A stretch of 64,000 nt of DNA from Tetracentron sinense (Eukaryota > Streptophyta > Magnoliopsida > Trochodendrales > Trochodendraceae): contig CM026566.1 in assembly GCA_015143295.1 (NCBI GenBank), positions 5,505,072-5,569,071 on the forward strand. Reading direction: 5' to 3'. The notes under the pieces are model-generated. The model was given only the letters and a program-made list of their open reading frames with translations, was not told the origin of the DNA and made no database searches. This document shows positions 11,707 through 22,889 of the stretch, piece by piece. Every line of letters begins with the position of its first letter. The first letter of the stretch is position 1. A program made the position numbers and the translations under genes.

Positions 11707-11860
11707 GGAAGACGCTGATCTCATCAAGAAACGCGCTGATCGCATCAAGGAACGCCCAGATCTCATCAAGAAACACACTGATCTTATGATAAAAAACGCT
11801 GATCTCATGAAGGATTGCGCTGATCTCATCAAGAAACGCGCTGATCTCATCAAGGAAGTC
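11707..11860 (+). repeat. 21-bp coding minisatellite giving heptad repeats
   Basis: About seven units of a 21-bp repeat (GCTGATCTCATCAAGAAACG) encode variants of A-D-L-I-K-K-R. The seven-residue period with hydrophobic residues at fixed places could form an amphipathic helix or coiled coil ahead of the ankyrin stack. Confidence 0.88.
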
Positions 11861-12138
11861 AAAGAAGAAAATCCCAACCTTCTACTAGGAGTGACTCCAA
11901 CCCTGCGGAATAATGTCCTTCACATCGCAGCCAAAGTCGGAGACAGGGATTTGGTTGAGGAAGTATATGACGAGCAATGCGAATCACTTCTGTCAATGAC
12001 GAACTCCAAGGGAGACACTGCGTTGCACATTGCTGCGAGGTCTGGCCATCTCTCTATAGTCAATTTCCTGGTGGAGAAATCTATTTCTGCATCAACATCC
12101 ATAGACGTGGAACAAGGAGGAAACCAGACTAATTATAT

Positions 12139-12143
12139 ACGGG
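12139..12143. other. target-site duplication ACGGG, left copy
   Basis: The same five bases follow the right LTR at 24538-24542, in the middle of the ankyrin exon. Confidence 0.95.
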
Positions 12144-13844
12144 TGTTGAGGGTATTTTAATCTTTGAAGAAATGGGGTTTACTGCAACCTCAATCTAGCC
12201 TAAATCTGATATCCAGACCGTTCTAAATTGAGTTATTTTTGGAAGAAATGATTCAGAGAACACAAGAAAGAAAAAGGGGAAAAAAGAAGGAAAATGATTC
12301 AGAGGGAGAGAAGAAAGAACGATGAAGAAAAGTAGTGACAGAATGTTTTTTCTTGATGAATCCTTTACTTTCTCTCTCTGTAAATTCTTTTAAAAAAATC
12401 TGGTTGTTCTTGGAAAATCTTCTGGGAACTGAAGGAAAGTCTCCCTCTTATCAAGGAAGGGTCACCTCTATTTATAGATGATTATCAAAATTGTAACCAA
12501 CTTGTACAACTGTCATAACCGTTTTTGTAACCGACTTTTAGAGAGAAAATATTGGATTCCATCAAGATAAAGGCGTTTTGTCACCATACCTCCTTTAAGC
12601 TTTTATGACCAAAGCTTTCAGATATTTTCTTCAAAGGTTAAAAGCAGTATTCATAATATCCATCTTTTAACAAATTCTATCTAAGCCCTCCAAACCACAA
12701 CTCATCATCCTCCCCCAAAAGCAATTGGTAACTACATCGTGAAGGCGGGTCATACGCTTTCATGGTGTACTGTCCTGCTGAGGTAATATATTAGTGTTCA
12801 GACAGCAACACTCCTCTAGAGTAATAATCATGATAATATTAATAATAACGATGATGATAATCATCTAATAATCATCTCAAGTCCAATAGGGAAATCATAG
12901 GTGTTGGACGAGGACACCCTTCCCGTAACTCAGGTCCAATAGGGAAATCATAGGTGTTGGACGAGGACACCCTTCCCGTAGCTCAGGTCCAATAGGGAAA
13001 TCATAGGTGGTGGACGAGGACACCCTTCCCGTAGCTCAGGTCCAATAGGGAAATCATAGGTGTTGGACGAGGACACCATTCCCGTAGCTCAGGTCCAATA
13101 GGGAAATCATAGGTGTTGGACGAGGACACCCTTCCCGTCAGGCCTTAAGAGAAACTGAGGAAAAATCCATCCTCAATGCTTTCTCCCTGACTGTCAGCCC
13201 AGGAAGTAATCCATGCTTCACTGGAATAGGTAATGAGGGGAAACAGCCACACTCATTCCCACGGGGGAGGTACCAATCCATACCGTTCACCCCTGACAAA
13301 ACAAATCTCCTTTCTGGCAGAAGTCCTCAGAAAGGCATACAAGGAGGGTACAAATCTATATCACACCCATCATCATGAGAAAGGCGTTGTAAACCAGAGC
13401 GAGGCACTGAAGTCATATAGAATATCCGAAGGCGTTGAAGTCTGAATCAACATCAAAGGCGTTAGAGCTTGAAACAATATCCAAAGGCGTTAGAGCCTGA
13501 AACAATATCCAAAAAGCGTTAGGACTTGAATCTGTGTCAATAGCGTGAAAGGCGCAATAGGTTCATCTTTCATTAGTGACATAAGGGTAAAATTGTCATT
13601 AATGAGCAAAAAATCCTTTGTATGAACTAAAAACATAAGAGCTTAAAATCATTGATCATTAATGACTAGAATCATTTTTATCAGATAAACATGGAATTCT
13701 GTTAACCAATTCCCAAAAGGATTTTAGTATGTGTAATATGCTAGAACGTCCTTTGAGCCACGTGTCATTATTTTATTGAATTATGAACAACGTCCTTAAA
13801 TTCAAAATTTCACAAATCAAACTTTTCAATAACCATCATCAACA
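12144..13844 (-). repeat. 3' LTR of the Tat element (1701 bp)
   Basis: Plus-strand limits TGTTGAGGGT and CATCATCAACA. It carries five units of a 53-bp repeat and a run of GGCGTT-containing units of about 30 bp near 13380-13520. The minus-strand TATA box (TATAAATA) lies at about 12470. Confidence 0.95.
12880..13139. repeat. 53-bp minisatellite, five units, in the left LTR
   Basis: Unit core is GTCCAATAGGGAAATCATAG followed by GTGTTGGACGAGGACACCCT. Starts near 12932 and 12985 give the 53-bp period. The right LTR has one unit fewer, which exactly accounts for the LTR length difference of 53 bp. Confidence 0.93.
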
Positions 13845-13858
13845 TTTTAGCCCCCTGT
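13845..13858 (-). other. polypurine tract of the Tat element
   Basis: On the minus strand this reads CAGGGGGCTAAAA directly before the LTR start TGTTGATGATGG. Confidence 0.75.
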
Positions 13859-14129
13859 CTGTGAAGGCGCTTTTAGGCCTAATCTTACTCTAAAAGCGTC
13901 TGAGCAGACAAATCATTATGACAAAAGGGGTTCATTAAATAATATACTATCATAAATTTGGCGTCTAAAAGAAACGTCTTTTCGGATCCTGCTTAAAACA
14001 GTTTTGCCACATTTATAGCCAATAAGATCATGCAGCCAGCCTGTCACAGTCATTATGATCGTACCCTTTTTTTGAATTTTGAATCAAAACGTGCTCCTTG
14101 GAAACCGCATATCATAAATGTTTAATTAT

Positions 14130-14137
14130 TATAAAAG
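14130..14137 (+). promoter_or_regulatory. TATA box candidate of the antisense PMD gene
   Basis: TATAAAAG lies about 30 bp before a pyrimidine-rich start region (TTTACTGTTCATCTTCTTCTT). This is plus-strand sequence inside the element, so the PMD gene appears to have its own promoter rather than using an LTR. Confidence 0.5.
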
Positions 14138-14301
14138 CAAACAATCAGTTTTTTTATTGCTTTACTGTTCATCTTCTTCTTCGTGCAAGCATGCTTTGAG
14201 TTTTTATCTTTCTTCTGTGCTCGGGTTTTCATTGATCTTATTGTGGTTTTCAAGGATCTCAATCTTTATTTGGAATTCCAGAACATCTTCTTAAAATTCT
14301 G

Positions 14302-14584
14302 GTGAGTTTTTCCTTTTGTTTTCTTACTTCTTTGTTTACCATCTCTATTTGACTGTTCATGTTTATGCTTGCTGTTTTATTTATTTTTTTTTTTTCGTCA
14401 TTGTAGAAGTTTTGATTATCTGTATACTATGTCATTTTGTCTACTTTTGTTCTTTTATTGTTGTTATTGTATGTTATTGTTATTTGTTTCATCATTTATT
14501 TTCATCATCATCATTCATTTTTTTTTTTTTAGAAGAACACACTGTAATTTATTATTTTATTTCTGCAACTTTTTACGCTTTCAG
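14302..14584 (+). other. 5'-UTR intron of the PMD gene (predicted)
   Basis: Donor CTG/GTGAGT at 14302 and acceptor TTTACGCTTTCAG ending at 14584, two bases before the ATG. The 283-bp interval is T-rich, as plant introns are. Prediction from sequence only. Confidence 0.6.
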
Positions 14585-14586
14585 CT

Positions 14587-17500
14587 ATGGCATCTTCTTC
14601 TCAAAAAAATATTTTAAGTAACGAATTTTGGGATTCAGCTATGCATCATTCCTGGGATACCGCTGTTCCCTCTGATGGGTGGGCTTTGCCTTATGAAGAT
14701 ATTAGCGGAACTAGAGGATTTTGTCCTTCTCCTTTTGCTACTACTATGTTTAGGGTAGAGAGGAAAGATTTTTCGCTTTCTCAAGTAAATTTTAGTTCTC
14801 ATAGCGGTTGCACCAAGGAATGGACAGCGTGGTGTGATTACATACTTACTCATCCGGAGTATGGTCCTAAATTACATGCAGCTGAAATTTTTAGAGCAAT
14901 AGAGCTTTCGAAGGATTTTGAAGTTAGAAAGGATACAGATAGCTTATCACAGATGGTCACAAGATGGAACAGCCAAACTCATACTTTTATTACTTCATGG
15001 GGAGAAATTACTCCTACTTTGGAGGATGTAATGGCGCTATGGAGATTGCCGATCTTCGGGAACAGTGATATACAAGACATTGTTTTGAGCAAAGAGGAGG
15101 TAAAAGCGTCAAGACTTTTGCATGCTCTGGTTTGGGAGTCAAGAGTAAATCCTGTTTGGGGATCTTCAAAGGAATCTCACGCAAGGCGGCCAAATTTCTA
15201 TGGCTGGGTACGCTATTTCTTTAGAGAGAAAGGTCCTGTGAACAAAGAGACAGGAGTTAGGGAATATAAATATGGAAAAGAATACAAGTCTCCTTTGGAG
15301 CTGACGGCGTTTATCTGTATGTGGCTGTCAAGATATATTTTTGAAGGCGCTCCAACAGATAAAGTTTTGGATAGACTATTCCCCTTAGCTTTCCGCCTTG
15401 CCGATGGTCAGAGTTTCCCTTTAGGGGTATATTTTTTGGGAACTTTATATAAGAATCTAGATCAAATTCACAAATGTCAGGCCTGGTCAGCAGGTTCTTT
15501 CCACATAGAATCATTCGTTCATACCGCTTTTCTTCAGATGTGGTTATGGGAACGCTTTCCTGGTTATGCGCCTTCAGCCAGGCAATTTTCTCCTTTACAA
15601 GTTGATGATACCGCTGTTGAAGATCTCCCAAGTCCAAGGGCATGGCGGTGGAGCAGCATTTCCAGAAAGAAGGACGCATTGATTTTTGATTTTATTGACA
15701 AGGAAAGATGTTTTTGCTTCAGGCCTTATATTGAGCCTTTAAAAGGGATTGAAAAGTTTTGTTATCATTGTGAAACTCCCTTGGCTTTTTTGGGTACAAA
15801 TTCTGAAGAGCGGGCAGAAATTTCATTGAAGACTCTTCACTGCTTCGCTATTTTGTCCAAGTGCCACTTAATAGGCCTTTTCAGTGTGGACGGCGGCAAG
15901 ACAAACAGTTTTTGTCTCGAGTCTTACAACCCTGATCGGTGTCTGAGGCAGTTTGGGCTTGATCAAGGCGTTCCAGATGGTACAGCTGAATCCTTTTCTT
16001 TAAAGAGAACCATGAAAGCTTTCATTCTAGAGAGTTGGTCTTTAAATTTAAGACCCTCTGTCACCGGTTTCTATTTGGCTGGAGAACACAGGATGGGCAG
16101 ATGCACGAAGAACTACCAGCTTTTCTGGAAAACTTGCGTCGGTACTTTCAAAGCTTTTGTTCAAGGTCCGCCAATGCTTAGTCAAACAGTTAATTTGGCT
16201 ATGGACAAAGAAAAATGTCTGAAAGAGGCACCTGGTGCAGGCAAGAAAAGGAAAGCGGTAGCTTCTCCTCATAAGAAGCCTAAATCAAAAACTGTTGTTG
16301 GAGGTTCTTCAGAGATCCGAGAGGAAAACATTACTCCTCCTCAACCTGCAATTATTACTGCTCCAAAGGCGGCTACTCCAAGAGCGCCTAGAATCAAAAA
16401 GATTGCAATAAAAAAGAAAGCACCTCCTTCTAAGAAGCGAAAGAGCCAATCAGTAAGCAAAACTTAAAGCATCTTTCTTATTCATACGCTTTTCAATTTT
16501 TCATTTGTATAATTTTTTGTCACTTATATATATATATATTTTTTTAATTTGTCACAGGATCCTTCTTCTGATAGTGAAGATAATGAGCCTTTAATTGTGC
16601 GCAAGCAGAATCTTCAGACTCAACATGAGTTAGGAAGGACTGAGGCTTCTGTTTCACAGGAGAAAAATATAGCACCGCTTTCGGATATTGGTGCAGGGAG
16701 CTCTGGAACTCCAACTACTCCAGCGGGACTCAGCATCCCTGAAGATAATGTTGCCGATATTCCTTTCCCTCCATCGGCGGAAGCAAGAGTACAAGTTGAG
16801 AATTTGGCCAATGTTTGGCCTGAGAGTGAACCCAGTTCCTCTCCGCTTTCCCAAAAGAAAGATCAATCTTCTAAAACTTCTGGTGTTCGAAGAACTGCAA
16901 ATCCTGCCAGAACTATTGATATAGCCAAGGCGTTAACATCTCTGAAGAGAATGAGATCGCAAGCTATCAAGGCAAAGTCACTTCTTCTGCAAAGGACAGC
17001 GCAATCTTCATCACCTCTTATGATTGACGCTATTGATGATTCTGAGGGCGTAGGTTAGTAGCAGTTAGAAATGTTTGATCAATATACATGCTTATATGCT
17101 AATCATTTATAGTGCTTTAACAATATGTTTCATTTTTGAAGGCCCTTCTGAAAGCGTTCAAGCTGAAATACCAGAAAACATTGCTCCTACAACAGTTGAG
17201 GTCTTTTCTGATGATCTTCCCAGAGACAAAAATGCTGTTGAGGCTGAAGTGCATAATATTTTTGATGAAAGAACTTCTGGAGTTGAAACCTCAGAACAGC
17301 TTATGGATGTGGACCCTCCTTCAGCCAGTGAAATAGCGTTTTTCTCTTCAGTGGTGCAGAGTTCTGTGCAACAGCGTCTTCCTGAAATTATTTCAGAGGT
17401 TTCCTCTTCTCTTGATGACGCTCCTTTTATTGGCGGAAGCACTCATACTCCAATGCCTTCAACTGAAAGTGTCAGCGCTCAAGTGATTGCTTCTACTGAA

Positions 17501-18358
17501 AGCGTTATTATTGGCTCTTCAGAAGTTTTTGAAACGGAAGCTGCTCCGAAAGGCGTTCATGAAGATATTCAAGCCGCCAGTACCGCCATGGGAATCAACG
17601 TTGCTTCCTATGAAGAAATGGCAATCACAAATTCTGATCTTCATGCAACAGCTTTTTCGCCAGTTACGACATCAGAACTATCTGCTTTTGTTGGCAATTT
17701 TATGAGTGAGGACCCTGCTACACCTTCTACTTCAATAGAGCCGCTATCAGTTGATTCTCTTGATGACATTGTGAGGCGATACCCTGTTTCTGAAAGCTCA
17801 GTCCCTTTATGGACAGAGATAATTAAACGCTATCAGGACATCACTGCTTCCTGTTCTTTGAAGAATCCTATCATTAGGGCGGGTTGCATAGAGACAGTAT
17901 GCTCTGTCATCCGAAGGATCAGAGATATCAAGCCTCATCTTGCATTTCTGAGGATAAAGACTCTTGAAGACTGGGGGCAGGAGCTGAAGGAGTTAGAGGA
18001 TATCAATGTTAATGTAAAATGGTTAACAGATTTTCTGAGTAGTCTATCTGTTACATTTTTTCAAGCCAAGAGCTTTGCCAGGCTGAATAGCTCCTACAAA
18101 AATAAAGTGGTCAAAGCGGAAGAATTCAAGAAAGCGATATCAAACGATCAAGATAATATTCATATTATTCGTCAGGAGATTGCCCGCCATCAGGCCATGC
18201 TGGAAGAAAAAGAAAAAGGAATAAAAGCTGCTCAAGATAGTCTGTCAGTTCTACAAGAAGAAATCAAAGCAGATCATGAAGAATATATTCGTCTAAAGGC
18301 TTCTGCTGAAAGACTTGTATATCTAAATGAGAAAGGCTTTACTGCTGACATTTTGTAA
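14587..18358 (+). CDS. plant mobile domain (PMD) protein, three exons, antisense to the host retrotransposon
   Basis: Predicted exons 14587-16452, 16558-17053 and 17142-18358 sum to 3579 nt, giving 1192 residues plus stop. Intron 1 (16453-16557; GTAAGC...CACAG) is phase 0 and intron 2 (17054-17141; GTTAGT...TGAAG) is phase 1, and frames agree at both joints. Without splicing, translation stops four codons past the first donor. Residues about 75-480 resemble the PMD (aminotransferase-like mobile domain) fold, with WNSQTHTF at 127-134 and PTLEDVMALWRLPI at 143-156. Basic clusters at about 553-570 and 601-620 look like nuclear localisation signals. A Ser/Pro/Glu-rich acidic middle follows, and the last 90 residues are a likely coiled coil. 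Arabidopsis PMD proteins MAIN and MAIL1 act in the nucleus in silencing and genome stability; the role here is unknown. The start is the first ATG after the leader intron. Confidence 0.85.
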
Positions 18359-18435
18359 AAGCTTTTTCTTTACTCTTTTGTAACTCTTGTCAAATTTGAT
18401 ATGAATACAAAAGGAAAATTTTGTTACCTTTCTCA
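18359..18435. terminator. shared 3' region between the convergent PMD gene and pol
   Basis: Only 77 bp separate the PMD stop from the pol stop. The PMD transcript probably ends here or further on; GATATGAATACAAAAGG near 18399 is a weak polyadenylation-like sequence. Transcripts from the two strands would overlap if either reads through. Confidence 0.35.
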
Positions 18436-21400
18436 TTAAGCATAGTATTTTTTTAACCATTTTACATTGATAGGATCATGTAATACTTCACCAGATAGTG
18501 TAGACAAAAGACAATAACCGCTGTCAAAGCTTTGCCTTATCAAAAATGGCCCTTCCCAATTAGGAGTAAACTTTGCCATTTTTGTACCATTCCTGATATG
18601 AATAGCTGTTCGAAGGACCAAGTCACCCTCTTTTAGAATTCTATGTCGTACTGCCTTGTCATATGCTTTAGCAACTCTCTTTTGATACGCTTTTGTCTTT
18701 ACAGCTATGCATTCACGCTTTTCATCCATAACTTCTAGCTGAGCTAATCTAGCAGCTTGGAGGCATGTCTCTTCTCCATCAAATACTTCAATTCTTGTAG
18801 ATGGTATCTTAACTTCCAGAGGTACAACGGCTTCTGTCCCATATACTAAAGAGAAAGGGGTAACACCTGTTGCAGTCCTTGCTGAAGTTCTGTAAGCCCA
18901 GAGCGCTATTGGAAGTCTTTCACACCACTTTTTATGAGCTCCTTCTATCATTTTTCCAATTATCTTCAGGATAGTCTTGTTAGTAGCCTCTGCTTGCCCA
19001 TTCCCTTTAGGATAATAGGGGGTTGACTTTTTGTGTTTGATATCATATTTCTCCAACAATTCTCTCACATTAGAATTTATGAAAGGCGTTCCATTATCAG
19101 TGATGACCTCCTTTGGTATCCCAAAGCGGCAGACGATATTTTCTTTAATAAACTTAGCCACCATGATACCTGTAGCCTTTCTTAATGGTATAGCCTCTAC
19201 CCACTTGGTGAAATATTCAGTAGCCACAAGTATCCAAACATATCCTTCAGCAGGAGGATTAACAGGTCCAATTAAATCTAGCCCCCAAGTATGAAAGGGC
19301 CAGGGCGTAGAGACATACCGTAGAGATTGTGCAGGTGCATGAATAACATTCCCTCTTATCTGACACTGATGACAACTTTGGACATATAGGTGTGAATCTG
19401 CCTCCATGGTAGGCCAATAATATCCCAACCCCAAAATGTGTTGAAACAGCTTTCTTTTTCCTTGGTGAACGCCACAATCTCCACTATGAGCTTCATGCAA
19501 TGCTATTTCGATCTCTTTTCCAGTTAAGCACTTGAGAGCAATACCATTGTATCCTTTTCTGAATAATTCTCCTTTGTCAAAATAGAATTTGGCAACTTTC
19601 TTCTTAAACTTGAAGGATTCCTTTTGATCGGTAGGCATTATTCCATCTGTGAAGTAGTCGTTGTACGGTTTCTTCCAATCTTCCCAAGAATTTGTAAAGT
19701 GACATTCTTCTTTATCTGGCAATATTTGACAATCAGAACATTCTTTCTGTAACATAGCAGCATCTTTCTCCATTGTTGGCCAGTATATTCCAAAACGCTG
19801 TAACCTCCTATACAGACTAACAGAAGGATTATATCCACATATTCTTGTATGGATTTGCATCATTTGTTTCTTAGCTTCTTTTACTCCAACACATCTCATC
19901 AAAACCCCTTCAGGTCCCCTGAAATACAGATCTCCATTTATCTGTAAGAAATTTTTTAAGACTTTCAGTGTTGTAGTAGGGACTACTGTTGAATCATTAA
20001 GGCAGAAGACATCCTTCAAAATTGGTTCTCTCCAATCTGCTTCTTCTGATTCTGTGTCACATAATTCTTCCATCAGCGGTGTAGCTATTATACGCCTTTC
20101 AATTACCACCTGAGAAGATTCTCCTTCAAATATTAACTTTGATGCCAAAGTAGCAAGTGCATCAGCATGGCGGTTTCTTGTACGCTCTTCATATTGGAAT
20201 TCTATTTTATCAAAATTAGTCATTATTCTTTGAACCGCTGTTCTGTAGGGAGCCAAACCAACATCTTTTACATTGAATGACCCTTCCATTTGACTAATTA
20301 CCAAATTGGAATCTCCTATTACATTTATTCTTTTGGCCTTTAACTCTTTAGCAATTGTCAAACCTATGAGAAGAGCTTCATATTCTGCTATATTGTTAGA
20401 GCAAGGAAAATCCAATTTGAAAGAAAAAGACATTACCTCACCCCCAGGAGCTTTTAACACAATACCTGCCCCAGCTGAATCTGCAGTTTTAGATCCATCA
20501 AAATACATGAACCATTCCTCTTCTGCTTCAATAGTCATTGCTTCAGGGAATTCTCCTGGTAATTCTTCTCTTAATATCAAATCATCATTTCCTGGAAAAT
20601 TTGCCAATAGATCTGCTACTGCTTGTCCTTTGATGGCACGAGGGCAAAGGCATGTAATGTCAAATTCTGATAATGAAAGGAGCCACTTAGCTGCTCGTCC
20701 TGAAAGAACTGGTTTTGACATGAGATATTTGATTGGATCAGATTTTGTCATCAGAAAAATCTTATGAGATAGTAAATAATGACGGAATTTTTGTAAGGCA
20801 TAGATCAGAGATAAACAACTTCTTTCAATCCGAGGGTATCTCAATTCTGCATCTCTGAGAATTCTGCTGAGATAGTATATTGGCCGCTCATAACCAGACA
20901 AATCTTCTTGGGCTAGAAGAGCTCCAATAGCGGTTTCTGTTGAAGCCAGATACAGGACCAAAGGCTTCTTTGGGATTGGTGCCATCATAGTTGCTGTTGA
21001 ACTCATCATTTGTTGAAGTTGCTTGAAAGCTTTTTCATGCACTGATTCCCATTTGAATACACAGTTCTTCCGTAGGAGCGGCATAAGGGGTACTGTGACA
21101 GCTGCTAGTCCTGGTATGAATCTTCTTATATAGGATACCTTCCCTAAGAAACTTTTCAACTCTTTGACTGTGCTTGGGGCTGTCATGGATGCAATTGCTT
21201 GAGCTTTTGTAGGATCAACATCTATACCTTGCCTATTCACAATGAACCCCAGGAATTTGCCTGCAGATACTTTGAAGGCGCATTTTAACGGATTCATTTT
21301 TAACTGATAATGGCGGCATCGTTGAAAAACTCTTCTTAAATCCTTAACATGACTGCAACGCTTTCGTGATTTAATAACAATATCATCCACATAATCTTCC

Positions 21401-22146
21401 ACTGTATTATGGAACATATCATGAAAGATGGCTGTCATAGCTCTTTGGTAAGTAGCCCCGGCATTTCTCAACCCAAATGGCATAACTGTATAATAAAAAT
21501 TTCCAATTGGTGTCCGAAAGGCGGTTTTTTCTGCATCTTCTGCTGCCATCTTAATCTGATTGTAACCACTGTAACCGTCCATGAATGAAAAAGCATCATG
21601 ACCTGCTGTTGCATCAACTAATAGGTCCATATTGGGTAGAGGAAATTCATCTTTTGGGCATGCCTTGTTTAAATCCCGGAAATCAACACAGCAACGAATT
21701 TACCCATTCTTCTTTTTGACTGGTACAATATTGGCTAACCAAGTTGGATGCTGAATTGGCTTGATAAAACCTGCTTTCAAAAGCTTTTCAACTTCTATTT
21801 TAATTTGATCTTCAATATCTGGTCTGAATTTTCTTGGCATTTGCTTCATTGGTACATATCCTGGCTCAATATTCAATTTATGTGTGACCAATGTAGGATC
21901 CAACCCCGGCATTTCTTCATAATTCCATGCAAAAATATCTCGGTACTCTTTGAGCAAATTTATCAATTCTTCTTTTTCTTTTGGGGTTAACTTGGAACTG
22001 ATAAGTACCGGACGCTTTTCTGATAGACTTTCTACAATGTTTACTTCTTCAAGGCTTTCTTGTACCGCTTTTACACCATCCTGCATCTGTTCTGGCGCTT
22101 CCCCAATTTCGCTTGTTTCTTCTGTTTGAAATATTTGATCCATCAC
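18436..22146 (-). pseudogene. Tat-lineage pol: RT, RNase H, second RNase H, integrase
   Basis: One minus-strand frame from the protease region to 18436, with an in-frame TAA at 21702-21700 inside RT. Motifs upstream of the stop: VPVKKKNG. In the 1064-codon piece from 21630: MPFGLRNAGA, YVDDIVIKS (80-88), a gypsy RNase H at about 223-340, then a second RNase H (MYFDGSKTADSAGAG near 375-389, NNIAEYEALLIGLT, HADALATLAS) typical of Tat elements. Integrase has two zinc-binding modules (a degenerate one near 591-634 and HEAH...CHQC at 712-756) and a DDE core at D785, D845 and E881 with the canonical 35-residue spacing. It ends VKWLKKYYA. No chromodomain. Apart from the stops it is remarkably intact. 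Confidence 0.92.
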
Positions 22147-22278
22147 GGGAATCTGATTTTCTTTTGATGAATCAGTTTCCTTTGATTGTCATAAGATATA
22201 TACAACCCTTCCATCTGGTTGCACCACTCTCTTACAGCCCCCAGTTCTTGATTCTTTGATAGCATTCCCCCTTAGAAT

Positions 22279-22866
22279 TTATGTTTTCACACTTTCGTCT
22301 CGGGATCTTTTTGAGGCCTTTGAAATTTCTGATGGCGTTAAAATAGTGGATGATGGTGGCATAACTCCTTTAGCTTTTTCAAAAGCGGTCTCACCTTCTT
22401 CAGCTAACTCATCATAAAACAATGCCTCTGAAATATGAGCTTCGGCTTTATCAAAGGGTGTGGCAGTTGCTAATATTCTGATGACTTTTCCTTTGTATAT
22501 TCCTTTAACACATTGATGAAATGTTGATGGTATTAGCTGGAACTTGTGAATCCAAGAGCGGCCAAGAAGAATATGATAGCTTACATTGGCTTCAATAACA
22601 TGGACTCTTATTGCTGAATTTATTGGCCCCACTTGAAGATTAATAGTAGCATAGCCAATAGTGTTCTGGCACTGTTCTCCAAATCCTGAAATTTCTATTG
22701 GCTGCTTAGAAATTTTTGAAGGATCTAATCCCATTGCTATTGCTGTTGATAATGGGATAAGGTTCAAAGAAGACCCAGGGTCTATCAGTGCTCTTTTTGC
22801 TTCAATAGAATTTATTAAAGCTGTAACATACAAAGGCTTGTTGTGAGCTAACGATGAAGTTTTCAT
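22279..22866 (-). pseudogene. aspartic protease region of the Tat element
   Basis: 195 minus-strand codons with RALIDPGSSLNLIP at about residues 29-42 (D-x-G active site) and SYHILLGRSWIH, the usual second protease motif. It is in the same frame as RT but separated by TAA at 22281-22279 and TGA at 22191-22189. The ATG at 22866 directly follows the primer site, so nothing like gag precedes it. In the related Ogre elements an intron lies between protease and RT, so the two stops might sit in an intron; I could not find a convincing phase-matched splice pair. Confidence 0.85.
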
Positions 22867-22885
22867 ATCCCCAGTGGAGTCGCCA
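22867..22885 (-). other. primer binding site of the Tat element
   Basis: On the minus strand this reads TGGCGACTCCACTGGGGAT, four bases inside the 5' LTR. Nearly the same sequence (TGGCGACTCTGCTAGGGAC) follows the LTR at 47345-48393, and a mutated form follows the LTR ending at 60241, tying the three elements to one lineage. Arginine tRNA is the primer reported for Ogre elements; I have not checked the match. Confidence 0.85.
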
Positions 22886-22889
22886 AAAA

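Larger units (their letters stand above)
11628..12143 (+). pseudogene. ankyrin-PGG gene, first coding exon, 5' half
   Basis: Encodes IDPRLYKAAATLGRIN, a lysine- and aspartate-rich heptad repeat, then ankyrin units containing NVLHIAAKVGDRDLVEEV and GDTALHIAARSGHLSIVNFL (the TxLHxAA signature of the repeat). The start is uncertain. The first in-frame ATG (11705) lies after the segment that looks like the family's usual N-terminus, and the codon before DPRLYKAA is ATC rather than ATG. The exon breaks off at the Tat insertion point. Confidence 0.82.

Noticed and set aside
12880..13139. Regular direct repeats that might suggest a CRISPR-like array
   Set aside because: Units are contiguous 53-bp tandem copies without unique spacers, duplicated in the other LTR, in a plant genome.
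13233..13445. A 70-codon open stretch repeated identically at 23926-24138
   Set aside because: It lies in the two LTRs, so identity only reflects LTR duplication; composition is repeat-derived and no domain is seen.
14316..14621. Hydrophobic open stretches before the PMD start codon
   Set aside because: They arise from the T-rich leader intron (runs of TTT give Phe), not from a membrane protein.
15311..15679. Minus-strand open stretch within the PMD exon
   Set aside because: A reverse-strand shadow of the PMD coding sequence; no motif of its own.
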